From positions 1 through 11,571 of the forward strand of contig CAQBRY010000053.1 of the NCBI GenBank assembly GCA_948762645.1: DNA of 11,571 bases, in the 5' to 3' direction. This DNA is from an uncultured Eubacteriales bacterium. GTDB lineage: Bacteria; Bacillota; Clostridia; Oscillospirales; Acutalibacteraceae. How positions within the stretch are numbered: position 1 is the stretch's first letter; every line of letters begins with the position of its first letter. Positions 1-6,217 of the stretch are shown in pieces. Position numbers and translations under genes: made by a program. Below the pieces are notes generated by a model. That model made no database searches, was not told the DNA's origin, and saw only the letters and a program-made list of their open reading frames with translations.

Positions 1-2
1 GT

Positions 3-572
3 ACAGTAGTATATACTTGCTTTACGTCTGATTTTTTCTTGGAAGATGCTGACGATTGGAGAAAAGAAGCATGGAAAATGATAGAGATTAGGAGGGACCT
101 GAAATTTTTAATTATTACGAAACGTATTGATAGATTTTATGTTAATTTACCAAATAATTGGGAGGATGGTTATGATAATGTAGCCATTTGTTGTACTGTA
201 GAAAATCAAGATATGGCAGATTACAGGCTTCCGATTTTTTGTAATTTACCTATAAAGCATAAAATGATTTGTTGTGAGCCTCTTTTGGAAAAAGTAGATT
301 TATCCTTTTATTTAAAGAAAGATATTAAGGCAGTTATATCTGGTGGAGAATCCGGCATTAATGCTAGAATTTGCGATTATGATTGGATACTTTATATAAG
401 AAATCAATGCATAGAAAATGATGTTGCTTTTTGGTTTAAACAAACAGGAGCATATTTTAAAAAAGAAAACAAGATTTATAGAATTCTTAGAAAGCATCAA
501 CATTCTCAAGCAAAAAAGGCAAATATAAATTATAAGTTGAAAAATAGTATTTTAGATGAAAAAATTAATTAA
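3..572 (+). CDS. Phage Gp37/Gp68-type (DUF5131) family protein, C-terminal part
   Basis: The reading frame is open from the first bases of the window (codons from position 3), so the gene begins upstream. The TTG at 39 is internal, because the preceding residues (VVYTCFTSDFF) already belong to the family. Visible family signatures in order: SDFF, LIITKR, CTVENQDMADYRLPI, KHKMICCEPLL, VISGGESG, and near the end FWFKQTG. These match the PF07505 (Gp37/Gp68) pattern. In that family an N-terminal three-Cys cluster, outside this window, suggests a radical-SAM-like TIM-barrel enzyme; the reaction is unknown to me. It ends 5 bases before the earliest possible start of the alkyltransferase gene, so the two are probably co-transcribed. 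The Lys-rich tail after FKQTG is longer than I would expect but not clearly abnormal. Family assignment is confident; function is not. Confidence 0.85.
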   Translation, partial: TVVYTCFTSDFFLEDADDWRKEAWKMIEIRRDLKFLIITKRIDRFYVNLPNNWEDGYDNVAICCTVENQDMADYRLPIFCNLPIKHKMICCEPLLEKVDLSFYLKKDIKAVISGGESGINARICDYDWILYIRNQCIENDVAFWFKQTGAYFKKENKIYRILRKHQHSQAKKANINYKLKNSILDEKIN

Positions 573-574
573 GT

Positions 575-582
575 GAGGTGAT
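575..582 (+). promoter_or_regulatory. Shine-Dalgarno of the ogt gene, overlapping its formal GTG start
   Basis: GAGGTGAT is an almost perfect match to the anti-Shine-Dalgarno sequence. It contains the only conventional in-frame start (GTG, 578-580). A ribosome docked here would be centred on codons 584-589 (ATA ATA), six bases beyond GAGGTG for the second one. Confidence 0.55.
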
Positions 583-1066
583 TATAATATTTTATACTAC
601 TTTACAAACAATTGTAGGTATTTTATTTATAATTGAAAAAGACGGTGCTATAGATTCAATTTTATTTGAAAAAGGTATAAAGAGCTTTAATACGGATAAA
701 TGTATTTTAAAAGAAACTAGTCTATTAAAAGAGTGTAAGGATCAATTAGAAAGTTATTTTCGAGGAAAACTGAAAAAATTTAGTTTTCCCTTTAATATTT
801 CAGGGACCCCTTTTCAAAAAACAGTATATAAAAATTTATTAGAAGTGCCGTATGGATCTTTAACAACATATAAAGATATCGCTATTAAGTCAGGTAATCC
901 TTTTGCGTGTAGAGCTGTGGGTATGGCTAATAATAGAAACAAATTACCAATAGTTATTCCTTGCCATCGAGTTATTGCATCTAGCGGTAATTTATGTGGA
1001 TATTCTTCTGGAGTTGATATTAAAAAGATTTTAATAGATATAGAAAAAAATAATTTATATTTATAA
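578..1066 (+). CDS. ogt: Methylated-DNA--[protein]-cysteine S-methyltransferase (Ogt type)
   Basis: This is a suicide DNA-repair protein that transfers the alkyl group from O6-alkylguanine (and O4-alkylthymine) to its own cysteine. The signature IVIPCHRVI is present with acceptor Cys at about residue 129 counted from the GTG at 578, preceded by the DNA-binding wing RAVGMANNRNKLP and followed by GYSSGVDIKKILIDIE. The short N-terminal domain (FYTTLQTIVG) is typical, and the length of about 160 residues fits Ogt-type proteins without an Ada N-terminal domain. The start is uncertain. GTG at 578 gives an open frame but lies inside the only good Shine-Dalgarno (GAGGTGAT, 575-582). Family alignment and spacing would favour initiation at an ATA codon at 584 or 587, giving (M)FYTT. 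It directly follows the DUF5131 gene, so a shared transcript is likely. Confidence 0.92.
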   Translation: MIIIFYTTLQTIVGILFIIEKDGAIDSILFEKGIKSFNTDKCILKETSLLKECKDQLESYFRGKLKKFSFPFNISGTPFQKTVYKNLLEVPYGSLTTYKDIAIKSGNPFACRAVGMANNRNKLPIVIPCHRVIASSGNLCGYSSGVDIKKILIDIEKNNLYL

Positions 1067-1071
1067 TTTTA

Positions 1072-1101
1072 TTGTGATAGTGGGTATTTTTTTGCTAAAA
1101 T
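1072..1101 (+). promoter_or_regulatory. Extended -10 promoter for tex
   Basis: A -35-like TTGTGA (1072-1077) is followed after 18 bases by TAAAAT (1096-1101), which carries the extended -10 element TGC just in front (1093-1095). It lies between the ogt stop codon and the tex Shine-Dalgarno, leaving a leader of about 25 bases. Confidence 0.6.
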
Positions 1102-1132
1102 ATTTAGTGCAGAATTTAATTTGGAGGATAAA

Positions 1133-3277
1133 ATGAATTTTATAGAAGTATTATCAGAGGAATTTAAAATTAATAAAAATTATATAGAAAATATTGTAAA
1201 ACTTTTAGATGACGGCAATACAATACCGTTTATTGCCAGATATCGAAAAGAAGCCCATGGATCTTTAGATGATCAAGTAATTCGTCAAGTTAGTGAAAGG
1301 CTAGAATATTTACGTAATTTTGAAAATAGAAAAGATGAAATATTCGATCTTATTAGTAATCAGGAAGCTATGACTGATGAAATTAATAAGTCTTTAAATG
1401 AAGCAAAGACTTTATCGGAACTTGAAGATATATATAGACCCTTTAGACCTAAACGTAAAACAAGGGCTTCGGTTGCTAAGGAAAAAGGTCTTGGTCCTCT
1501 TGCTGATTATATATTTTGTCAGGAAAAAGGACATTCTTCCCCTGAAGTTGAGGCAATTAAATATGTCGATATTGAAAAGGGAGTAGAAACTGTAGATCAA
1601 GCTCTTGCCGGTGCGTCTGACATAATAGCAGAAAATATTTCAGATAATCCTAAAATTAGAAAAAGGCTTAGAGTTGTAGCAATGAACCAAAGTATAGTAA
1701 AATCAGTTGCTGCGGATGAAGAAAAAGATTCTGTTTATAGGCAATATTATAATTTTAGCGAGCCGGTTTCCAAAATTGCAGGACACAGAGTTTTGGCCAT
1801 TGATAGAGGAGAAAAAGAAGGATTTTTAAAAGTAAATTTAGAGTTTGATAGTAGTAAAGCTTTAAATATAATATATTCTGAAGTTTTAAAACCCGAGTGT
1901 TCGTCAACTGACTTTATAAAGTTAGCTGCTGAAGATTCTTATAGTAGACTTATTTTCCCATCTTTAGAAAGAGAAATTAGGAATGAGCTTACTGATAAGG
2001 CCAGTGTGCAGGCTATAAAAGTATTTTCGGTAAATTTAAGGCAACTTTTGATGCAACCGCCTGTTAAAGGAAAAGTAACCATGGGGCTTGATCCGGGATA
2101 TAGGACAGGATGTAAAGTGGCGGTAGTTGACGGTACCGGGAAGGTATTGGACACTAATGTTATTTATCCCACTCACTCAGAAGAAAAGATATCTAAGTCT
2201 AAGGAAGTTATTAAGGCTCTTATTTTTAAACATAATGTTGAAGTTATAGCTATAGGCAATGGTACGGCTTCTAAAGAAACGGAAATATTTGTTTCGGAAA
2301 TTATAAAAAGTATTGATAAAAAGGTATATTATATGATTGTAAATGAAGCTGGAGCATCAGTATATTCTGCGTCAAAATTGGCAGCCAAGGAATTTCCGGA
2401 GTTTGATCTTACGCTCAGAAGTGCTATATCAATTGCAAGAAGGCTTCAAGATCCTCTGGCGGAACTTGTTAAAATTGACCCTAAATCTATAGGAGTGGGT
2501 CAATATCAACATGACATGAAAAAGAAATACTTGGATGAGGCTTTAAGTGGTGTAGTTGAAGATTGCGTAAATTCCGTTGGAGTTGATTTGAATACCGCAT
2601 CTGCACCTCTATTAGAGAAAGTTTCCGGGATAAATTCTTCTATTGCTAAAAATATTGTTTTATATAGGGAAGAAAACGGTGAATTTAAATCAAGATCAGA
2701 TGTTAAAAAAGTGCCGAAACTTGGCAAGAAAGCTTTTGAACAAAGTGCAGGCTTTTTGAGAGTGCCTGAAAGTACGAACATTTTGGATAATACAGGTGTA
2801 CATCCTGAATCATATAATTCGGCTAAAAAGCTTTTGGAACTTTTTGGATATAAGCTCACGGATGTAAGTAAAGGAATTGCTTCTGATATTAAAATAAAAA
2901 TAAAAGAAATAGGATTACCTACTGTTTGTGAAAAAATCGAAATCGGAGAACCGACTCTTAAAGATATAATTAATGAACTTTCTAAGCCGGGTCGAGACCC
3001 AAGAGATGAACTTCCCAAGCCAATGCTAAGAGAAGATATTATGGATATTAAAGATTTAAAGCCTGATATGAAACTTAAAGGTACAGTTAGAAATGTTATA
3101 GATTTTGGAGCTTTTATTGATATAGGTGTTCATCAGGACGGTCTTGTACATATATCTGAAATATGTGATAGGTTTATAAAGCATCCTTCGGAAGTTTTAA
3201 AGGTTGGAGACATTGTGGATGTAAGGGTTATATCTGTAGACGTCCAGAAGAACAAGATTTCACTGAGCATGAAATAA
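1133..3277 (+). CDS. tex: Tex family RNA-binding / transcription accessory protein
   Basis: Tex is a conserved nucleic-acid-binding factor, related to eukaryotic Spt6, thought to act with RNA polymerase and RNA turnover. All expected parts are visible. The N-terminal helical/HTH region contains the hallmark stretch TIPFIARYRKEAHGSLDD (from about residue 31) and IYRPFRPKRKTRA. A YqgF/RNase H-like domain starts near residue 317 (MGLDPGYRTGCKVAVVDG). A helix-hairpin-helix region spans about 480-560 (VSGINSSIAKNIV, VPKLGKKAFEQ). The C-terminal S1 domain (about 644-714) contains GTVRNVIDFGAFIDIGVHQD and GLVHISEI. The start is ATG 1133, because GGAGG at 1123-1127 sits 5 bases upstream; the TTG at 1121 overlaps the ribosome site and is rejected. 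That gives 714 residues, the usual family length. It has its own promoter, and tandem TAA stops end it. Confidence 0.97.
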   Translation: MNFIEVLSEEFKINKNYIENIVKLLDDGNTIPFIARYRKEAHGSLDDQVIRQVSERLEYLRNFENRKDEIFDLISNQEAMTDEINKSLNEAKTLSELEDIYRPFRPKRKTRASVAKEKGLGPLADYIFCQEKGHSSPEVEAIKYVDIEKGVETVDQALAGASDIIAENISDNPKIRKRLRVVAMNQSIVKSVAADEEKDSVYRQYYNFSEPVSKIAGHRVLAIDRGEKEGFLKVNLEFDSSKALNIIYSEVLKPECSSTDFIKLAAEDSYSRLIFPSLEREIRNELTDKASVQAIKVFSVNLRQLLMQPPVKGKVTMGLDPGYRTGCKVAVVDGTGKVLDTNVIYPTHSEEKISKSKEVIKALIFKHNVEVIAIGNGTASKETEIFVSEIIKSIDKKVYYMIVNEAGASVYSASKLAAKEFPEFDLTLRSAISIARRLQDPLAELVKIDPKSIGVGQYQHDMKKKYLDEALSGVVEDCVNSVGVDLNTASAPLLEKVSGINSSIAKNIVLYREENGEFKSRSDVKKVPKLGKKAFEQSAGFLRVPESTNILDNTGVHPESYNSAKKLLELFGYKLTDVSKGIASDIKIKIKEIGLPTVCEKIEIGEPTLKDIINELSKPGRDPRDELPKPMLREDIMDIKDLKPDMKLKGTVRNVIDFGAFIDIGVHQDGLVHISEICDRFIKHPSEVLKVGDIVDVRVISVDVQKNKISLSMK

Positions 3278-3288
3278 TAATTTTAAAA

Positions 3289-3317
3289 ATAAGTTTCGAG
3301 TGATTCTCGAAACTTAT
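3289..3317. terminator. Perfect 12-bp stem-loop after tex
   Basis: ATAAGTTTCGAG (3289-3300) and its exact complement CTCGAAACTTAT (3306-3317) enclose a 5-base loop. On the plus strand no T-run follows. On the minus strand the hairpin is followed by ATTTTTAAAATT. It therefore looks better as a minus-strand terminator, although it sits directly behind tex. It may work in both directions. Confidence 0.55.
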
Positions 3318-3400
3318 ATAGTTAACAATATATTAATTTATCTAAATTATCAATTAATTACAGGTAAAAAATGCAGATATAAATTAAAATTATTATTAAT

Positions 3401-3433
3401 CTTTTTTATTCCTATATAGGGTATAGAAAAAAG
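3401..3433. repeat. Nested inverted repeat
   Basis: CTTTTTT (3401-3407) and AAAAAAG (3427-3433) flank a perfect 10-base palindrome CCTATATAGG (3411-3420). It lies about 55 bases upstream of a small ORF with a good ribosome site. It could be a protein-binding site or an RNA hairpin; no role can be assigned. Confidence 0.35.
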
Positions 3434-3489
3434 AAGTAAAAATTATTATTCATTTTGTGAAGGTCAATAAAATAGTAAAAGGAGTAATC

Positions 3490-3597
3490 ATGTACTGTTG
3501 GATCACATTATCCATATGGGGAAAAGATTCAAATAAGTATAATATATTAAATATATTGGTATTAATGCCAAGAATTAAGGTTAGTATATTTTATTAA
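3490..3597 (+). CDS. Possible 35-residue small ORF, unrecognised
   Basis: ATG 3490 is preceded by AAAAGGAG (3477-3484), a good ribosome site at normal spacing, and the frame runs 35 codons to TAA at 3595. The peptide starts MYCWITLSIWGKDSN and has no family I recognise. It stands alone in a decayed interval between tex and the minus-strand DUF4406 gene, so it may be a relic or chance. The only support is the ribosome site. Confidence 0.25.
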   Translation: MYCWITLSIWGKDSNKYNILNILVLMPRIKVSIFY

Positions 3598-3723
3598 GTT
3601 AATTTCTTTAATCTTATTTTTAATCCAATCAGCCGTGCATTCTTTACATCTAACTTTGATACCTATTAAATTGTTTATAAAGATAGTCTCTATAATTATT
3701 AAAAAAATTATAGATACAAATTA
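3562..3723 (-). pseudogene. Open frame without a start, with a CxxC motif; possible relic
   Basis: On the minus strand an open frame of about 53 codons ends at TAA 3562-3564. It encodes IKVRCKECTADWIKNKIK, with a CxxC motif reminiscent of a zinc-ribbon end, preceded by a hydrophobic stretch. There is no ATG, GTG or TTG in frame after the upstream stop, so as it stands it cannot be a conventional gene. It may be the tail of a degraded one, or chance. Confidence 0.2.
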
Positions 3724-3734
3724 AGGAGCATAAA

Positions 3735-3802
3735 ATGAAATTTTTTTGTCTATAATATTTACTTTTTTCATAAATAGCCTATGTTTAAAATATAAAAAAT
3801 AA
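3735..3802 (+). pseudogene. Short hydrophobic ORF interrupted at a T7 run
   Basis: AAGGAG (3723-3728) is followed at good spacing by ATG 3735, but translation stops after six codons (MKFFCL). The T7 tract at 3741-3747 sits inside it. With one extra T the frame would read MKFFLSIIFTFFINSLCLK and end at 3802, a peptide that looks like a signal or membrane segment. It may be a decayed or slippage-dependent small gene. Evidence is weak. Confidence 0.25.
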
Positions 3803-3827
3803 CAACAAAAGATTGTCTTGCACATTT

Positions 3828-3870
3828 TTGAACATAAAAACTGCCTTGAACTTGAATATAAAAATGCCTT
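3828..3870. repeat. Imperfect tandem repeat of about 20 bases
   Basis: TTGAACATAAAAACTGCCTT (3828-3847) is nearly repeated as TTGAATATAAAAATGCCTT (3852-3870), a 24-base period with one gap and a few substitutions. It lies immediately downstream of the stop codon of the minus-strand DUF4406 gene. Confidence 0.5.
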
Positions 3871-3876
3871 TACTTT

Positions 3877-4176
3877 TTACTCGTATATTATTTCTTTACC
3901 ATATTGTACGGAAACTTCATGCTCTATTTTACACCCTCTTGAATATTCCCAACCCTTCATAAAATAAACAATATCTGATTTTGCAATATATTTAATTGAT
4001 TCTGCTAAATTATAAATAGCCTCATTGTCATCAGGTTGGGCAGGATTACCAAAAACAGTATCAAGAACAGTATATCCGCATTCTTGTAATTTTTTGACGA
4101 TCTCTGCTCTTTCTTTTTTAACTCTATCTATTGTTTTACCTCTCATTGGTTGACTTATCATTACTTTTATTGACAT
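3877..4176 (-). CDS. DUF4406 domain protein (nucleoside 2-deoxyribosyltransferase-like fold)
   Basis: This is a complete 99-residue protein beginning MSIKVMISQPMRGKT, the family's hallmark start. It is followed by KERAEIVKKL, DTVFGNPAQPDDN, a central KSDIVYFMKGWEYSRGC and a final KIEHEVSVQYGKEIIYE. The family belongs structurally to the 2'-deoxyribosyltransferase-like group and is common in phages and prophages; its reaction is not established to my knowledge. The start is ATG 4174-4176, with AAGGAG nine bases upstream. Its promoter lies inside the end of the broken lysozyme gene that precedes it on the same strand, which suggests both came from one prophage lysis-end region. This gene appears intact while its neighbour is destroyed. 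Confidence 0.85.
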   Translation of the reverse strand: MSIKVMISQPMRGKTIDRVKKERAEIVKKLQECGYTVLDTVFGNPAQPDDNEAIYNLAESIKYIAKSDIVYFMKGWEYSRGCKIEHEVSVQYGKEIIYE

Positions 4177-4209
4177 TTGTTGTTTCTCCTTGAATTAATT
4201 AGAGTTGAC

Positions 4210-4789
4210 TTATTTATAATTAATTATATCACTTAGCTTAGGAATTTTAAGAGTCTGATTTGGATAAATTATAGTGGAAAAAAGATTATTTATATTTCGT
4301 ATTTGTTGCTACTGAGTACCATCTCCGAGCAGTTTCTAGGCGATACTTCAAAGACTATCTCCTTTTACTACTGCATATGTATAGTAAGTAGACCGATCCT
4401 GTTGACGTTTCTGACTTTTTAAATCCGTTTAGACCATTGCATCTCATAATTTGTGGATAATCTTTATACGATATATTTAAGTCTACGTTTCCATTTATAC
4501 TGTCGCATGTCTGCCAAATACTGCATTTACAAACGGGTTTTCTACTTGTTACTGTGCTAACCATATATCATATTTGCTTCTTTTATTAGATAATTGCTCC
4601 ACCAACTAAGATTGCGGTAAATCATTGTGTAGTATTCTGCGTTTTTTATTTCCTCACAGAAAGCTTTAACCATGTCTGTTTCTCTTTTCCCTCGATGTTA
4701 AAACAGACAGGGTATTTATTTTAGTTTTATCGATAATATTTATTAAATTTAAATTTTTAAGAAATAATAAGATCCAACGATGATATTGC
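4210..4789 (-). pseudogene. Decayed GH25 lysozyme (phage endolysin) with C-terminal LysM domain
   Basis: Fragments of one protein can be read in order along the minus strand, but in several frames. AISSLD (4772-4789) matches the mid-domain of GH25 N-acetylmuramidases. YPVCFNIE (4691-4714) corresponds to the catalytic strand (usually YPVYFDIE; the Asp is now Asn). TDMVKAFCEEIKNAEYY...SWWSNYL runs about 4585-4679. YDIWLAQ (about 4552-4572) is followed by a stop where Trp is usual. IWQTCDSINGNVDLN...NGLNGF lies in the 4355-4564 frame. A LysM domain, YAVVKGDSL-SIA-KLLGDGTQ-QQI ending YPNQTLKIP, runs from about 4390 to the stop at 4210. Within the LysM, stops occur at 4348-4350 (TGA), 4336-4338 (TAG) and 4309-4311 (TAG); at least two are at positions where Trp is normal. 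The enzyme would have cut peptidoglycan for phage lysis. The N-terminal quarter is not recognisable. Confidence 0.85.
4223..4250 (-). promoter_or_regulatory. Extended -10 promoter for the DUF4406 gene
   Basis: On the minus strand TATAAT (4223-4228) carries the extended element TGA just upstream (4229-4231). A weak -35, TTAAAA (4245-4250), lies 16 bases away. It overlaps the last codons of the degenerate LysM domain and drives towards the ATG at 4176, giving a leader of about 40 bases. Confidence 0.55.
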
Positions 4790-4877
4790 GATAAGAATAA
4801 TATTAGAGGTAACGTTAAGCTGAGATTTTAGCTGTTATAAAATTTTAATAAATTAATATCAACTTGATCTATTGGTT

Positions 4878-4920
4878 AAAAAAATAAAGATAGAGGTTCA
4901 TTTTCTAGTTGAGCCTCTAT
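4878..4920 (-). terminator. Rho-independent terminator of the reductase gene
   Basis: On the minus strand the arms ATAGAGGCTCA and TGAACCTCTAT form an 11-position stem with one mismatch and a 9-base loop (4890-4920). This is followed by CTTTATTTTTTT. It lies 10 bases after the stop codon of the minus-strand reductase gene. Confidence 0.85.
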
Positions 4921-4929
4921 TGTTTTACA

Positions 4930-6006
4930 TTAATTCACATATTTATGAAGTGAATTTATTTTATACGTATTGGTAATCATTTTATCTGTTGTTACGTAAC
5001 CATACTCTGCGTTTATTAATTCAGGTATCCTATTTACTACTGTTGCACATGTTAATTCTACAGTATTTGGTCTGCTTACTACTATTTGAGTATTAGGTTC
5101 TCCAAAAATTGTCCAATCATTTTTATCATATTCATCGGAAGAGTATACTTTTCCTATACATTCTGTTTCAAGTATTATTCCTTCATGAGTTTCTGTTGTT
5201 ACTAGGGCCGACATTCCTGTAGCGTGTCCGGCAGGTATAGTCATTTGGAGAGTTTCTGATTTTAGTTCTTTTTCATATGTTTGAGGAACACATTTTTGAG
5301 TTTGTTTTTTTACCGTTAATCCTAGTTTTGAACATAGCCACCCATTTACTGACCACATGTAGGAAGGCGAAAATTTACCTTCATCTATTAATTTTTGTCT
5401 TTCGAATTCAGATATATTGTCTGCGGACGCCACTTCTTTTTCAAACGTTTGTAAATCAAGTCCTGCACCATGGGCTCTGGCTAACGCTATTCCATAATCT
5501 TCCACGTTATAACTTGAAATTCCTTTAATTTTTGTTATTTTATGCGTAGCACCTGCTAAAGTTGTAATTAGGTTTCCCCAAAATACGTCTTGGTAGCCTG
5601 AACCAGATAAAGTACATTTATTTTTTTTAGCTAGTTCATCTAATTTTTTTGTGAGATTTGTAGAAGAATTCCATGGGTAAAAAGCCTCTTCGCACGTCGA
5701 TATAGCATTTATACCGTTTTTAGCACATATCATAAAGGCATCTTTTACGTCAGACATTAAACTCATTGTAGTTATTATACAAGCATCTGGCTTTAATATT
5801 TTAAATATTTCTTCAGCTAGTTTAGCACTTTGTACTTTTATACCCTTTTTTTCGCACCCTATAATTTCTCCTATATCTTTTCCTATGATATTATTGTCAA
5901 TATCGAATGCTGCTACAATTTCTGCCCCTTTTTCATAAATATACTTCATAGTGTACTTTGACATCTTCCCGCATCCATATTGTGCTATTCTTAATTTTTC
6001 ATTCAT
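4930..6006 (-). CDS. NAD(P)-binding reductase, dihydrodipicolinate reductase / 2,4-diaminopentanoate dehydrogenase type
   Basis: A complete 358-residue protein with an N-terminal Rossmann fold. IAQYGCGKMSKYTMKYIYEKG (residues 7 onward) gives the dinucleotide loop, in an unusual G-C-G-K-M form, and VAAFDID puts Asp at the end of the second strand. Further conserved-looking blocks are ACIITTMSLMSDV, STCEEAFYPWN, LSGSGYQDVFWGNL, NVEDYGIALARAHGAG, MTIPAGHATGMSA and NDWTIFGEPNT. Clostridial proteins of this type are annotated as dihydrodipicolinate reductase-like. The best-studied relative, 2,4-diaminopentanoate dehydrogenase, acts in ornithine fermentation. The substrate here is not determined: no ornithine-pathway or lysine-biosynthesis gene is adjacent. 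The start is ATG 6004-6006, with AAGGAGG 11 bases upstream. It is monocistronic, with its own promoter and terminator. Confidence 0.8.
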   Translation of the reverse strand: MNEKLRIAQYGCGKMSKYTMKYIYEKGAEIVAAFDIDNNIIGKDIGEIIGCEKKGIKVQSAKLAEEIFKILKPDACIITTMSLMSDVKDAFMICAKNGINAISTCEEAFYPWNSSTNLTKKLDELAKKNKCTLSGSGYQDVFWGNLITTLAGATHKITKIKGISSYNVEDYGIALARAHGAGLDLQTFEKEVASADNISEFERQKLIDEGKFSPSYMWSVNGWLCSKLGLTVKKQTQKCVPQTYEKELKSETLQMTIPAGHATGMSALVTTETHEGIILETECIGKVYSSDEYDKNDWTIFGEPNTQIVVSRPNTVELTCATVVNRIPELINAEYGYVTTDKMITNTYKINSLHKYVN

Positions 6007-6042
6007 TAAAATATTTTCCTCCTTATAATTATACTTATATTT

Positions 6043-6048
6043 ATTATA
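6043..6048 (-). promoter_or_regulatory. Probable -10 box of the reductase gene
   Basis: On the minus strand a perfect TATAAT (6043-6048) lies about 20 bases upstream of the AAGGAGG ribosome site. Only T-rich sequence is present at the -35 distance, so the promoter is supported by the -10 alone. Confidence 0.45.
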
Positions 6049-6139
6049 TACAAAAAAAGTATTTTAAAAAATAATTTTTAATTTTTATTTAGTTAATTTT
6101 TTCCAGTGAAAAGATAATGCTGAGGTTTTTATTTTTTAA

Positions 6140-6168
6140 TAGACATAATATGAAAAATATTGTATTAT
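6140..6168 (+). promoter_or_regulatory. Promoter for the membrane-anchored Cys-module gene
   Basis: TAGACA (6140-6145, one mismatch to TTGACA) and TATTAT (6163-6168, one mismatch to TATAAT) are separated by 17 bases. They lie about 35 bases upstream of the AAAGGTGAT ribosome site and are divergent from the reductase promoter. Confidence 0.6.
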
Positions 6169-6217
6169 ATTAATTAATGATTACAAAAACATTAATACAT
6201 TATAAAGGTGATTTGCT

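Larger units (their letters stand above)
3278..3876. other. Intergenic stretch of about 600 bases between tex and the DUF4406 gene
   Basis: It contains the post-tex hairpin, the nested inverted repeat, two small plus-strand ORFs with ribosome sites and one minus-strand start-less frame, all described separately. It also contains a 9-bp inverted repeat, TCTATAATT (3689-3697) with AATTATAGA (3706-3714). I see no complete conventional gene, RNA gene or transposase. Composition is very A+T-rich. Confidence 0.6.

Noticed and set aside
2506..3018. Long antisense ORF inside tex
   Set aside because: It is the complement of conserved tex coding sequence, has no ribosome site and shows no family signature.
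3401..3433. Rho-independent terminator
   Set aside because: The dyad is interrupted and its arms are the A and T runs themselves, so it does not form a stable GC-containing stem followed by a separate T-tract.
4309..4350. UGA/UAG decoded as Trp (alternative genetic code) in the LysM domain
   Set aside because: At least two stops fall at usual Trp positions one transition from TGG, but the same gene also has frameshifts, a TAA stop and a lost catalytic Asp, while the intact genes of the window use ordinary TGG. Decay explains it better.
4355..4564. A 69-residue minus-strand ORF as a separate gene
   Set aside because: Its central part (GNVDLNISYKDYP) is one frame-segment of the broken GH25 lysozyme, it has no convincing ribosome site, and the neighbouring segments continue the same protein in other frames.
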